Part shown: positions 7,116 to 15,191 of the stretch, one piece after another
Layout of the letters: every line of letters begins with the position of its first letter
Position numbering within the stretch: the stretch's first letter is position 1
Assembly (NCBI GenBank): GCA_963811635.1
Contig: CAWESB010000011.1
Location: 1 to 64,000 of the forward strand
Direction: 5' to 3'
DNA length: 64,000 nucleotides
Origin: JAIBJN01 sp963811635
GTDB lineage: Bacteria > Actinomycetota > Thermoleophilia > Gaiellales > Gaiellaceae
Notes under the pieces: generated by a model
Told to the model about the DNA's origin: nothing
Seen by the model: the letters and a program-made list of their open reading frames with translations, nothing else
The model's database searches: none
Made by a program: the position numbers and the translations under genes

Positions 7116-8035
7116 GACGGAAAGTGACGGTCGTCGGAGCGGGGAACGTCGGGGCGACCGCGGCCCAGGAGATCGCTCGGCGGGACTATGCCGACGTCGT
7201 CCTCGTCGACATCAAGGAGGGCCTCCCGCAGGGGAAGGCGCTCGACATCGACGAAGCGGGGCCCGTGCTGGGCTACGAGCCGGCGGTTAGAGGGTCGAAC
7301 GGCTACGAGGACACGGCCGGCTCCGACGTCGTCGTCGTCACCGCCGGCCTGCCGCGCAAGCCGGGCATGAGCCGCGACGACCTCGTCACCACGAACGAGC
7401 AGATCGTCGGCACCGTCACCCGTGAGGCGATCGAGCGCTCGCCGGACGCCGTGCTCATCGTCGTCTCCAATCCGCTCGACGCCATGTGCCATGTCGCCAA
7501 GAACGCCTCCGGCTGGCCGCGGGAGCGGGTCTTCGGCATGGCCGGGATCCTCGACACCGCCCGCTTCAGCACCTTCATCAGCTGGCAGACGGGGACTTCG
7601 GCGAAGGACGTCACAGCCATGGTGCTCGGAGGCCACGGCGACCAGATGGTCCCCGTCGTCTCGGCGACGACCGTCGGAGGCGTGCCGCTGACGAAGCTCG
7701 CGAGCGCCGCCGAGATCGAGGCGATGGTCGAGCGGACGCGCAAGGGCGGCGGCGAGGTCGTCGAGCTGCTCGGCACCTCCGCGTGGTACGCGCCGGGCGC
7801 CGCCGTCGCGCAAATGGTGGACTCCGTCATGCTCGACCAGAAGCGCGTGCTTCCGTGCACTGCGCTGCTCCAGGGCGAGTACGGGATCGACGACCTCTAC
7901 ATGGGTGTCCCCGTGAAGCTCGGCGCCCGCGGCATCGAGGAGATCTACGAGCTCGACCTCACGGATGCCGAGCGCGCCGCCCTCGACGAGTCCGCGGCCG
8001 CTGTCCAGGACGTCGTCTCGGTCCTCACGAGCTAA
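7112..8035 (+). CDS. mdh: Malate dehydrogenase
   Basis: 307-residue LDH-like malate dehydrogenase, oxidising malate to oxaloacetate with NAD. The Rossmann motif Val-Gly-Ala-Gly-Asn-Val-Gly-Ala-Thr is at residues 8-16, the cofactor-selecting Asp near residue 33 (Val-Leu-Val-Asp-Ile), the mobile loop with Gly-Leu-Pro-Arg-Lys-Pro-Gly-Met-Ser-Arg carries the substrate arginines, and the catalytic His is in Leu-Gly-Gly-His-Gly-Asp-Gln. The Arg at the loop rather than Gln indicates malate specificity. It starts with TTG, overlapping the icd stop (TTGA), so icd and mdh form a translationally coupled pair. Confidence 0.93.
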   Translation: MRRKVTVVGAGNVGATAAQEIARRDYADVVLVDIKEGLPQGKALDIDEAGPVLGYEPAVRGSNGYEDTAGSDVVVVTAGLPRKPGMSRDDLVTTNEQIVGTVTREAIERSPDAVLIVVSNPLDAMCHVAKNASGWPRERVFGMAGILDTARFSTFISWQTGTSAKDVTAMVLGGHGDQMVPVVSATTVGGVPLTKLASAAEIEAMVERTRKGGGEVVELLGTSAWYAPGAAVAQMVDSVMLDQKRVLPCTALLQGEYGIDDLYMGVPVKLGARGIEEIYELDLTDAERAALDESAAAVQDVVSVLTS

Positions 8036-8075
8036 GAACCTCCTAAGATCGCGGCGGAGCGCCGAACCCCGGGGC

Positions 8076-8081
8076 TACGAT
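8076..8081 (+). promoter_or_regulatory. Leaderless-type -10 box for the Lon-like protease
   Basis: TACGAT ends exactly 6 nt before the GTG at 8088, so transcription would begin at about the start codon. No clear -35 is seen. Supported by the same spacing at seven other genes in this window. Confidence 0.5.
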
Positions 8082-8087
8082 CGCTGC

Positions 8088-9074
8088 GTGCGCCGTCGCC
8101 TCACCATCCTCCTTGCCCTGGTCCTGGTCGTGGTCGTGGCCGGCATCGCGCTGACGTGGATCCCGTCGAACTACTACCTCATCCTCCCGGACAAGGCCCG
8201 GCCGACTGACCCGCTCGTGAAGATCCCGGGTGAGAAGGCGGGTCAGAGCAACGAGATCTACATGGTCGACGTCCGGGTCGGGCGCGCCAGTCTGCTCGAG
8301 CGGCTTCTGCCGCCCCTCCGGGAGGACGGCACCCTCATCCCGGAGCGCGTGCTCAACCCCGAGGGCGTCAGCGACCAGCAGCGCCGGCGCTCGAGCCTGA
8401 ACGACATGACCCTCTCGCAGAAGATCGCGATCACCGTGGCCCTCCGGGAGCTTGGGCGCGAGGTGAAGGTCACCCCGAGGGGCGCAGAGGTCGGGCTCGT
8501 CCAGCCGGGCTCGCCCGCGGACGGCGAGCTCCAGGTGGGCGACGTGATCGTCGGGGCGAACGGCGAGAAGATCACCGGCACCGACGAGCTCCGCCAGGCC
8601 TTCGCCGACGTCGAGCCGGGCGACGACGTGGAGATCACGGTCGAACGCGACGGCAAGCGGGTCGAGCTCACGGTGGGGACGCGGGCCCTCGAGGGGGACG
8701 CGAACCGCGCTGTGGTCGGCGTCCAGGTCCAGGACGCCGACGAGTTCGAGTTCCCGGTCGACATCAAGATCAACGCGGGAGGGATCGGCGGCCCGTCGGC
8801 CGGGCTGGCCTTCGCGCTCGACATCGTCGACGAGCTCGGCGACGACATCGACCGTGGCCGGACGATCGTGGCCACGGGCGAGCTCGCACTCGACGGGTCG
8901 GTGCATCCGATCGGCGGGGTCAAGCAGAAGGCGATCGGCGCCAAGAACGCGGGCGCGGACATCTTCCTCGTGCCCGACGGCAACTACGAGGACGCCAAGA
9001 ATGCCGTCGAGGGCCTCCGTGTCATCGCCGTCTCGACGGTCGACGAAGCGTTGTCCGCGCTGGCGACGAACTAG
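8088..9074 (+). CDS. Membrane-anchored PDZ/Lon-like serine protease
   Basis: 328 residues. One N-terminal membrane anchor (about residues 5-25), an extracytoplasmic region, a PDZ domain (about residues 135-205) with Gly-Leu-Val-Gln-Pro-Gly-Ser-Pro-Ala, and a C-terminal Lon-type proteolytic domain. The catalytic Ser-Lys dyad is visible: Ser in Gly-Gly-Pro-Ser-Ala-Gly-Leu-Ala and Lys in Gly-Gly-Val-Lys-Gln-Lys-Ala. This is the YlbL-like family, ATP-independent because the AAA module is absent. It probably degrades or trims envelope proteins. The start is the GTG at 8088, which has a -10 box 6 nt upstream. Two nearby in-frame upstream codons would only add a non-conserved basic extension. Confidence 0.88.
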   Translation: MRRRLTILLALVLVVVVAGIALTWIPSNYYLILPDKARPTDPLVKIPGEKAGQSNEIYMVDVRVGRASLLERLLPPLREDGTLIPERVLNPEGVSDQQRRRSSLNDMTLSQKIAITVALRELGREVKVTPRGAEVGLVQPGSPADGELQVGDVIVGANGEKITGTDELRQAFADVEPGDDVEITVERDGKRVELTVGTRALEGDANRAVVGVQVQDADEFEFPVDIKINAGGIGGPSAGLAFALDIVDELGDDIDRGRTIVATGELALDGSVHPIGGVKQKAIGAKNAGADIFLVPDGNYEDAKNAVEGLRVIAVSTVDEALSALATN

Positions 9075-9185
9075 TTTTCCGCCTTGTCAACACCGCGACG
9101 GAACCTTGCGGAAATTCCGTGTTTTTCGTTGGGGCAACGCTTACCCCCGAGGCCCTGTGGCCATAAGATGGTCGGCCCCGGATCG

Positions 9186-9362
9186 ATGGCAAAGAGGCGG
9201 CAAATCACCTGCAAAGACTGCTATTTTCGCCAGGCGGCGCTGTGCGCCCTGGCGGAAGGCCCTTGCCCGACATTCAGGTCCGCCAAACCTGCGAGGCTCG
9301 AACCTCCGGACCAGGCCCGTCTGGTCGCCCGCACGCAGGTCCGGGCCCACGCCGCGGCCTAG
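9186..9362 (+). CDS. Small Cys-rich protein (hypothetical)
   Basis: 58 residues from ATG 9186. Four cysteines lie in Thr-Cys-Lys-Asp-Cys-Tyr-Phe-Arg and Leu-Cys-Ala-Leu-Ala-Glu-Gly-Pro-Cys-Pro, a spacing that suggests one metal site; the N-terminus is basic (Ala-Lys-Arg-Arg) and the tail is Arg/Ala-rich. ATG 9168 in the same frame is an alternative start, with a TAAGAT box directly on it (9164-9169). The 110 bp upstream are unusually AT-rich, which fits a promoter region. The stop shares CTAG (9359-9362) with the convergent cupin-TPR gene. No family recognised; probably cytoplasmic. Confidence 0.6.
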   Translation: MAKRRQITCKDCYFRQAALCALAEGPCPTFRSAKPARLEPPDQARLVARTQVRAHAAA

Positions 9363-9994
9363 AGCGCGTCGCGGATCGGGTCGAGGTCGGAGTCCGTTGC
9401 CGCCCACCCGGGCACGCGCGGATCGAGCTCGGCAGCGCGGGCTAGGTGGGCCAGCGCATCGTCCCGGTGCCCGGCGAGCGCTTCGCAACAGGCGAGGTTG
9501 TAGAGGACGTTCGGGTTGTCGGGATGCTGCTCGAGCGCCCGGGACATGATCTCGACGGCCGGGTCGTAGTCCTTCGCGCTGTAGAAGGGGAGCGCCTCGA
9601 GCCACGCCTCCCAGGGCGAGGGCTCGAAGGCCTTCCCCGCCGTCCCGCCGACGACGAGCACGGTCGTGTCGGGCTCGACCGCGCTCGCGCCGCGTCGGGT
9701 CGCCGGGTCGCGGACGAAGACGAGCGTGCCCGCCGGCGCGTCGAGCTCCTCGCCGCCGACCGTGAAGATGGCGTGGCCGGCGAGCACGAAGTAGAGCTCC
9801 TCGTGCCGCCCCGCCCCCGCTCCGAGCTCGTCGTGCTCCTCGATGACATGCCCGCCCGCCTCACGCGAGCCATAGGCGTTGACCCCGAACGCCGCGATCC
9901 CGAGCGGGATTCGGATCGGGATCGTGTCGAAGTCACCGTCGCCGAAGCGGTCGAGCTCGTCGAGCCTGGCCGTCTCGTACGCGGGCCGGGTCAC
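9359..9994 (-). CDS. Cupin-TPR fusion protein
   Basis: 211 residues in two parts. Residues about 30-120 form a cupin barrel: motif 1 is Gly-Ala-Gly-Arg-His-Glu-Glu-Leu-Tyr-Phe-Val-Leu-Ala-Gly, and motif 2 includes Pro-Ala-Gly-Thr-Leu-Val-Phe-Val. His and Glu of motif 1 could bind metal, but the motif 2 His is replaced by Asp. Residues about 135-200 are two TPR-like helices pairs (Asn-Pro-Asn-Val-Leu-Tyr-Asn-Leu-Ala-Cys-Cys-Glu-Ala). The protein overlaps the upstream aminotransferase gene by 4 bp and is co-transcribed with it. Its role could be small-molecule sensing with a protein-binding tail; the activity is unknown. Confidence 0.75.
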   Translation of the reverse strand: MTRPAYETARLDELDRFGDGDFDTIPIRIPLGIAAFGVNAYGSREAGGHVIEEHDELGAGAGRHEELYFVLAGHAIFTVGGEELDAPAGTLVFVRDPATRRGASAVEPDTTVLVVGGTAGKAFEPSPWEAWLEALPFYSAKDYDPAVEIMSRALEQHPDNPNVLYNLACCEALAGHRDDALAHLARAAELDPRVPGWAATDSDLDPIRDAL

Positions 9995-11091
9995 GCCGCG
10001 ACGGCGAGCGCCTCGCGCACGAGCCGGCCGAGCCGCGTGACGCCCTCGTCGATCGCCTCGGGCCGCTCGTACGAGAACGCGAGGCGCATGGCCGACTCGC
10101 CGCCGCCGTGGAAGAAGAAGTCGGGCCCCTTGATGAAGGCGACGCCGACCTCGTCCGCCTGCGCGAGCAGGCTCTCCGCGCTCAGCCCGCCCGGCAGCTC
10201 GACCCAGAGGAAGTAGCCACCGTCGGGCTCGTTCCAGCTCGTCCCCTCGGGCATCTCGCGGGCGAGCGCCGTGATCATCGCGTTCCGCCGGGCGTGCAGC
10301 GCCTCCTGGATCGCCTCGACGTTCGGGTCGAAGCGGCCGCGCGAGGCGAACTCGTGGAGCGTGGCCTCAACGAACATCACCGGGGAGACGTAGTTCTCGA
10401 AGACGAGCGTCTGCATGGCGCCCATCAGCTCCTCCGGAAGGATCGCGTACCCGACGCGGATCCCCGGGGCCACGGTCTTCGAAAAGGAGGACATGAACAT
10501 GACGCCGTCCCCGCCGGCGAGCTCGAAGAGCCGCGGCAGGCCCTTCCCGCCGAAGCGAAGGAGGCCGTACGGATCGTCCTCGAGGACGGTCGCGCCATGT
10601 GCGCGGGCAAGCTCGAGCAGGCGGTGGCGGTTCGGCTCCGAGAGCGTCCGGCCGCTCGGGTTCTGGAAGGTGGGGATCGTGTAGACGAGGCTCGGGCCGC
10701 TCGTGGCCGAGAGCGCCTGCTCGAGCGCGTCGAGATCCATGCCGTCGTCGGAGAGCGGGATCGACTCCACCTCGGCGCCCAGCCGCCGCAGGATCTGAAG
10801 CGAGCGGTCGTAGCAGGGCGCCTCGACGAAGATGCGGGTGCCGGCCTGGACGTGGTGGCGGGCGAGGAAGTTGAACGCCTGCAGAGAGCCGTTCGTGATC
10901 ATGACCCGCTCGACGTTGATGTCGTGCCGGTCGGCGATCCAGCGGCGCAGCGGCAGGTAGCCGAGCGGCGGCCCGTAGTTGAGCGCCGTGGCGCCGTCGC
11001 GCGCGAGGGCGGCCTTCGCGCAGTCGCCGAACTCATCGATCGGCAGGAGATCCGGGCCCGGAATGCCCCGGGCAAAGGAGATGAGGCTCAT
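9991..11091 (-). CDS. PLP-dependent aminotransferase (class I, 2-aminoadipate-type)
   Basis: 366 residues of fold-type I aminotransferase without a GntR domain. The pyridoxal phosphate lysine is in Met-Ser-Ser-Phe-Ser-Lys-Thr-Val-Ala-Pro-Gly; the Asn and Tyr contacts are in Thr-Phe-Gln-Asn-Pro-Ser-Gly and Glu-Asp-Asp-Pro-Tyr; the carboxylate-binding Arg lies in the C-terminal Met-Arg-Leu-Ala-Phe-Ser. The N-terminal Gly-Pro-Pro-Leu-Gly-Tyr-Leu-Pro-Leu-Arg is typical of LysN/MocR-like enzymes, which act on 2-aminoadipate, aromatic or branched amino acids. The substrate cannot be fixed by eye. TAGACT lies 6 nt before the ATG. Upstream of the cupin-TPR gene in a two-gene operon. Confidence 0.85.
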   Translation of the reverse strand: MSLISFARGIPGPDLLPIDEFGDCAKAALARDGATALNYGPPLGYLPLRRWIADRHDINVERVMITNGSLQAFNFLARHHVQAGTRIFVEAPCYDRSLQILRRLGAEVESIPLSDDGMDLDALEQALSATSGPSLVYTIPTFQNPSGRTLSEPNRHRLLELARAHGATVLEDDPYGLLRFGGKGLPRLFELAGGDGVMFMSSFSKTVAPGIRVGYAILPEELMGAMQTLVFENYVSPVMFVEATLHEFASRGRFDPNVEAIQEALHARRNAMITALAREMPEGTSWNEPDGGYFLWVELPGGLSAESLLAQADEVGVAFIKGPDFFFHGGGESAMRLAFSYERPEAIDEGVTRLGRLVREALAVAA

Positions 11092-11097
11092 GGCACG

Positions 11098-11103
11098 AGT
11101 CTA
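11098..11103 (-). promoter_or_regulatory. Leaderless-type -10 box for the aminotransferase
   Basis: TAGACT on the minus strand, exactly 6 nt before the ATG at 11091. It predicts transcription starting at about the A of the ATG. No -35 recognised. Confidence 0.45.
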
Positions 11104-11193
11104 CTGACGGCCACCGGACGCCGAGGATCCGGACCGAACCGATCAGGTCCCCGCTGCGAATACGAGCCGGCGGTTGGAGAGAGGGGGACAACT

Positions 11194-11817
11194 GTGGCAC
11201 GAACAACCGGGCATTCGCAGGTAGAGGCTTCGGCCTCTAGGGAGGGGTTTCTCACGCGCGCGGTCCTGGCCGGGGGCACACTCCTGGCAGGCGGCGCACT
11301 CGCGGCCGGGCTGCCGAAGCTCGCCGTCTCGGCGCAGTCCGCCGAGCAGGACGCGGAGATCTTCGCGCTTGCGCTGCAGCTCGAACAGCTGCAGGCGGCG
11401 TTCTACGCGGAGGCGGCTGAACGGGCCGAACTCGGCGTCGAGCTGCTCGAGTTCGCGAAGACCGCCGCCGCCCACGAACGCGAGCACGTCGGCTACCTCG
11501 AGGAGGCGCTCGGCGCCGCGGCGGCCGAAGCGCCCGCGGCCGACTTCGGTGACGCGACGGCGGATCCCGTCACGTTCGCCGAGGCGGCCGCGACCCTCGA
11601 GGACGTGGCCGTCGGCGCCTACAACGGCCAGGCGGCGAACCTGACGAAGGCCGGGCTCCGAGCCGCCGCGACGATCATCTCGGTCGACGCGAGGCATGCG
11701 GCCTGGATCCGCGCGATCGTCGGCCGGCCGCCCGCAGCGCAGGCGGTCGACCGGCCTTTGTCGCCTGCCGAGGTCGAGGCGACGCTCGACAAAACCGGCT
11801 TCCTGCAGGCGAGCTGA
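11194..11817 (+). CDS. Exported ferritin-like domain protein 1
   Basis: 207 residues from GTG 11194 behind GAGAGAGGGGG. The N-terminus resembles a Tat-type signal: Ser-Arg-Glu-Gly-Phe-Leu-Thr-Arg and then a long small-residue hydrophobic stretch ending near Ala-Val-Ser-Ala-Gln. The mature part is a four-helix Ferritin_2-like fold with Leu-Gln-Leu-Glu-Gln-Leu-Gln-Ala-Ala-Phe-Tyr and His-Glu-Arg-Glu-His-Val, giving Glu and Glu-His pairs that could bind di-iron. Such proteins are often annotated as desiccation-related. It is paired with a homologous gene 11 bp downstream. The twin-arginine is incomplete, so Tat export is uncertain. Confidence 0.75.
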   Translation: MARTTGHSQVEASASREGFLTRAVLAGGTLLAGGALAAGLPKLAVSAQSAEQDAEIFALALQLEQLQAAFYAEAAERAELGVELLEFAKTAAAHEREHVGYLEEALGAAAAEAPAADFGDATADPVTFAEAAATLEDVAVGAYNGQAANLTKAGLRAAATIISVDARHAAWIRAIVGRPPAAQAVDRPLSPAEVEATLDKTGFLQAS

Positions 11818-11828
11818 GGGGAGGGACC

Positions 11829-12524
11829 TTGGCCCTTCGAGACATTCCCAACCTGTCGCTCGAGGACCTCGATCGTGACGGCGCGATCAGGGAGTCGCTC
11901 GACCGGCTTCCGCGCTCCTCCCGAGGCGGCTTCCTCAAAGTGGCCGCCGGAGGCGTCGCCACGGTGGTCACACTTGGACGGCCCGACCGCGCGGCGGCCG
12001 CGCTGTCGCGAGGCGATGTGGCCATCCTCAACTACGCGCTCACGCTCGAGTACCTCCAGGACGCCTTCTACACGGAGGCCGAGCGCAAAGGCGCCCTCCA
12101 GGGGCCGGCTGCGCGCCTGACCCGCGTCGTGGGCGCCGTCGAGCGCGCGCACGTGCAGGCCCTACGCAAGGTACTCGGCCGCCGAGCGGTGGCAAGGCCG
12201 TTCTTCGACTTCCGCGGGGTGACGGAGGATCCGCCGAGCTTCGTGCGCACGGCGGTCGCCTTCGAGGATCTCGGCACGGCCGCCTACAAGGGCCAGGCCC
12301 CCAAGATCGAATCGCCCGAGGTGCTGGCCGCGGCCGTCGGCATCCATTCGGTGGAGGCGCGCCATGCCGCCTGGATTCGGTACATCGCCGGCGAGCAGCC
12401 CGCCGTCGAGCCATTCGACCAGCCGTCGAGCGAGGCGGAGACGCTTCGCCTCGTTCGAAAGACCCGCTTCGTCGTGAGGAGCCCGCGCACGAGCGCCGGG
12501 AAGGCGCCGCCGTTCACCGGATGA
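11829..12524 (+). CDS. Exported ferritin-like domain protein 2
   Basis: 231 residues from a TTG with GAGGGGAGGGA 5-10 nt upstream. It is a paralogue of the previous gene: a segment Ser-Ser-Arg-Gly-Gly-Phe-Leu-Lys-Val-Ala-Ala-Gly-Gly (Tat-like but again lacking the second Arg) leads into a four-helix ferritin-like domain with Thr-Leu-Glu-Tyr-Leu-Gln-Asp-Ala-Phe-Tyr, Glu-Arg-Ala-His-Val and His-Ser-Val-Glu-Ala-Arg-His-Ala-Ala-Trp. The last of these is shared with protein 1. It differs by a longer polar N-terminus and a basic tail. Its stop overlaps the L,D-transpeptidase start (ATGA). Metal storage or envelope stress protection is a reasonable guess, not shown. Confidence 0.75.
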   Translation: MALRDIPNLSLEDLDRDGAIRESLDRLPRSSRGGFLKVAAGGVATVVTLGRPDRAAAALSRGDVAILNYALTLEYLQDAFYTEAERKGALQGPAARLTRVVGAVERAHVQALRKVLGRRAVARPFFDFRGVTEDPPSFVRTAVAFEDLGTAAYKGQAPKIESPEVLAAAVGIHSVEARHAAWIRYIAGEQPAVEPFDQPSSEAETLRLVRKTRFVVRSPRTSAGKAPPFTG

Positions 12525-13342
12525 GGCACTCGCGGCGCACGAGGTTCGAGCTCGCGGCCGTCCTTGGTCTGGCTGCGGCCGTCGCCGCCTTCGCCTCCGT
12601 CGCCATCGGCGGAGGCGAAGGCCCGGCGCAGGCGCCCGCCGCCGCGTTGCAGACAGGCGGCACGGCGCTTGCGGACGCACCTGAGCCCGCCTTCGAGATC
12701 CCTGTGCCCCAGGCCCTCCCGGCCGCCGCCCACGAGTCCACGTGGGCGGTCGTCAAGCACACCGCGACAGCGCGCGCGGGACCCGGAGCGGGCTTCGAGC
12801 CACTTGGCCGGCTCGAGGCCCGTACGCCGGAGGGCACGACGAACCTCGCGCTCGTGCTCGACCGGCGGCGGAGCTCGGCCGGCGACCTCTGGATCCTCGT
12901 GCGGCTCCCGATCCTCCCCAACAACTCCGAGGGCTGGGTGCCGCGGGCCGCGCTCGGCGGGTACGGCATCGTCGACACCCACCTGATCGTCGACCTGAGC
13001 GACCGGCAGGCCACGCTCCTGCGAGCGGGGCGTGCAATCTTCCGGGCGCCGGTCGGCGTCGGCGCCGCGCGGTTCCCCACACCGCGCGGCCGCTTCTACG
13101 TGCGGAACAAGCTGACGCGCTTCCGCAACCCGTTCTACGGGCCGATCGCGTTCGGCACGAGCGCGCGGTCGGCGACCCTGACCGACTGGCCGGCCGGCGG
13201 GTTCATCGGCATCCACGGGACGAACCGGCCCGACCTCCTCCCCGGCGCCGTCTCCCACGGCTGCATCCGCCTCCGCAACGCGGCGATCCGCCGGCTGGCC
13301 AGGCTCATGCCCATCGGCACCCCGCTGACGGTCCACGCCTGA
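12521..13342 (+). CDS. L,D-transpeptidase (YkuD family)
   Basis: 273 residues: an N-terminal membrane anchor (about residues 10-30), a short linker with an SH3-like region (residues about 70-150) and a C-terminal YkuD catalytic domain. The catalytic signature is Ile-His-Gly-Thr-Asn-Arg plus Ser-His-Gly-Cys-Ile-Arg-Leu-Arg-Asn with the nucleophilic Cys. These enzymes make 3-3 crosslinks in peptidoglycan outside the membrane. The gene overlaps both neighbours by a few bases, so it sits in an operon with the ferritin-like genes and the small exported protein that follows. That context points to envelope maintenance under stress. Confidence 0.9.
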   Translation: MRHSRRTRFELAAVLGLAAAVAAFASVAIGGGEGPAQAPAAALQTGGTALADAPEPAFEIPVPQALPAAAHESTWAVVKHTATARAGPGAGFEPLGRLEARTPEGTTNLALVLDRRRSSAGDLWILVRLPILPNNSEGWVPRAALGGYGIVDTHLIVDLSDRQATLLRAGRAIFRAPVGVGAARFPTPRGRFYVRNKLTRFRNPFYGPIAFGTSARSATLTDWPAGGFIGIHGTNRPDLLPGAVSHGCIRLRNAAIRRLARLMPIGTPLTVHA

Positions 13343-13701
13343 TGTTGCTCCGAGCCCTCTGTGTCCTGCTCGCCGTGCCGGCCCTGGCCGGAGCGGTCGC
13401 GATCGTCCCCGCGAGCGCGCAGTCGCAGGCCCCCGACCTCGGCGAGCTCTGGCAGCGCTACCCGCTGGAGGCGCCGCCCCCGGAGCAGCGCTCCGTCGGC
13501 GTCCGCGAGGAGAACGGATCGCTGGCCGGGCCCCCGCCCAGGGAGGCGGAGCCGGCAGGGCCGCTCCCGGAGGCCTTCCTCTTTCTCGCCTTCGCGCTCG
13601 CGGTCGTCGGCCTCACCGGCGGCGCACGCCAGGGTCTCGGCTGGGTCCGCGCGAGGCGTCGCGGCCGGCTAGGTGCGGGCGCCGGCGACCTCGGCGGCTA
13701 G
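13342..13701 (+). CDS. Small exported membrane protein (hypothetical)
   Basis: 119 residues. Signal-like helix at residues 1-25 (Leu-Leu-Arg-Ala-Leu-Cys-Val-Leu-Leu-Ala-Val-Pro) ending near Ala-Ser-Ala-Gln, a Pro/Glu-rich middle, and a second membrane helix around residues 75-95 followed by an Arg-rich cytoplasmic tail. Its ATG overlaps the transpeptidase stop by 1 bp (TGATG). The 3' end runs 33 bp into the sucD gene on the other strand. Probably a helper or anchor encoded with the transpeptidase. No family recognised. Confidence 0.6.
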   Translation: MLLRALCVLLAVPALAGAVAIVPASAQSQAPDLGELWQRYPLEAPPPEQRSVGVREENGSLAGPPPREAEPAGPLPEAFLFLAFALAVVGLTGGARQGLGWVRARRRGRLGAGAGDLGG

Positions 13702-14547
13702 TCGCGCGACCTCGGTCGGGCTCGTCCCAACACGGACGCCGTGCGCCTCGAGGGCATCCTTCTTCGCCTGCGCCGTGCCCGCGCTCCCGGAGATGATCGC
13801 CCCGGCATGGCCCATGGTCTTGCCGGGGGGCGCCGTGAAGCCGGCGATGTAGGCGACCACCGGCTTCGTCATCTCGGAGCCGATGAAGTCGGCGGCCTTC
13901 TCCTCCTCGGACCCGCCGATCTCGCCGACCATGACGACGATCTCGGTCTCGGGATCGGCCTCGAAGCGGCCGAGGACGTCGATGAACGACGACCCGACGA
14001 CGGGGTCCCCCCCGATTCCGACGATAGTCGACTGGCCTATACCGAGCTGTGTCAGCTCGTGCCCGATCTGGTACGTGAGCGTGCCGGATCTGGAGACGAG
14101 CCCGACGGGGCCCTCGCTGAAGATCTCGGCGGGGATGATCCCGACGTTCGCCTTGCCCGGCGAGAGGACGCCCGGGCAGTTCGGGCCCACGAGCGTGGCC
14201 CCGCGCGGGCGCACGTAGTTGTAGACGCGGAGCATGTCGTGGGCCGGAATTCCCTCCGTGATGCAGATGACGGTCTCGATGCCGGCGTCCACCGCCTCGT
14301 AGATCGCGTCGGCGGCGAACCGCGCCGGGACGAAGACCATGGCCACGTTCGGATCCGTCTCGGCGACGGCGTCCCGCACCGTGTCGAAGACCGGGATGCC
14401 CTCGACGCTCTCCCCGCCCTTCGCCGGGGTCACGCCGGCCACCACGTTCGTCCCGTAGTGGAGGTTCCGCGTGGCGTGGAACGAGCCCTCGCGGCCGGTG
14501 ATGCCCTGGATGACGAGGCGTGTGTTGCGGTCGACGATGATCGCCAT
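13669..14547 (-). CDS. sucD: Succinyl-CoA ligase, alpha subunit
   Basis: 292-residue alpha subunit of succinyl-CoA synthetase. It has the CoA-binding Rossmann N-terminus (Gln-Gly-Ile-Thr-Gly-Arg-Glu-Gly-Ser), Gly-Pro-Asn-Cys-Pro-Gly, the segment Ser-Arg-Ser-Gly-Thr-Leu-Thr-Tyr-Gln, and the phosphohistidine loop Gly-His-Ala-Gly-Ala-Ile-Ile-Ser-Gly near residue 245. With sucC it couples succinyl-CoA hydrolysis to ATP or GTP formation in the TCA cycle. The unusual feature is the methyltransferase gene between sucC and sucD. sucD starts 2 bp after the methyltransferase stop, so co-transcription is near certain. Confidence 0.95.
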   Translation of the reverse strand: MAIIVDRNTRLVIQGITGREGSFHATRNLHYGTNVVAGVTPAKGGESVEGIPVFDTVRDAVAETDPNVAMVFVPARFAADAIYEAVDAGIETVICITEGIPAHDMLRVYNYVRPRGATLVGPNCPGVLSPGKANVGIIPAEIFSEGPVGLVSRSGTLTYQIGHELTQLGIGQSTIVGIGGDPVVGSSFIDVLGRFEADPETEIVVMVGEIGGSEEEKAADFIGSEMTKPVVAYIAGFTAPPGKTMGHAGAIISGSAGTAQAKKDALEAHGVRVGTSPTEVARLAAEVAGART

Positions 14548-14549
14548 GG

Positions 14550-15191
14550 TTAGGCGTGCACCCCCTTGAGCGCGATCCGGTCGAGCTTGATCCGGTCACC
14601 GTCCACGTGGTCGCCCATGAGCTCGCGGACGCGCTCGGCGTCCCTGCCGCGGCACCCAGCGCGCTCGAGCCACGCCTCGAGGTCGATCGGGCGCTCGAAG
14701 ACGCGCGCCTCCTCGACCCGCAGGCCGGCCTCCTCGAAGAGCCGCCGCCACTCGGCCTCGTCGTAGTTGCGAACGTGCGAAGGGTCGCGGAGCCGCTCGG
14801 CCTCCTCGGCCGCCTCGCCCATATCGAGGTTGTCGACGACGAGCACGCGGTCGGCCGCGACCCGGGCCAGCTCGCGCACGGCGGCCGCGACGTCGGCGAA
14901 GTGGTGCGCCGCGACGCGGCAGGCGGCGAGGTCGAAGCTGCCGTCGGCGAACGGCAGGTCCTCTGCCGCGGCCTGCACATCGGCGCGCATTCCGGGGGCG
15001 GGGTCGACCGTGACCACGCTCAGCCCGGACTCGCGCAGCCGGCGCGCCACGTGGCCTCCACCCGACGCGACGTCGACCGCCGTGCGCGCACCCTCGGCCC
15101 ACTCGACGATCAGGTCGAGGTCCGGGCCCTCCCGGTGCGCCTCGCTCTGCCGGTAGGCCTCGGCGCGGTCGTTCCAGACGTTCGCCGTCAC
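14550..15191 (-). CDS. Class I SAM-dependent methyltransferase inside the suc operon
   Basis: 213 residues with the class I fold. Motif I is Ala-Val-Asp-Val-Ala-Ser-Gly-Gly-Gly-His-Val (about residues 38-48), an acidic residue ends strand 2 (Val-Thr-Val-Asp), and motif II/III is Asp-Leu-Pro-Phe-Ala-Asp-Gly-Ser-Phe-Asp-Leu-Ala. This is the UbiE/Methyltransf_11 type that acts on small molecules. It overlaps the sucC stop by 4 bp and abuts sucD, so it is fully embedded in the succinyl-CoA ligase operon. The substrate cannot be inferred. It may be a passenger kept by coupling, or may act on a CoA-related or quinone substrate. Confidence 0.85.
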   Translation of the reverse strand: MTANVWNDRAEAYRQSEAHREGPDLDLIVEWAEGARTAVDVASGGGHVARRLRESGLSVVTVDPAPGMRADVQAAAEDLPFADGSFDLAACRVAAHHFADVAAAVRELARVAADRVLVVDNLDMGEAAEEAERLRDPSHVRNYDEAEWRRLFEEAGLRVEEARVFERPIDLEAWLERAGCRGRDAERVRELMGDHVDGDRIKLDRIALKGVHA

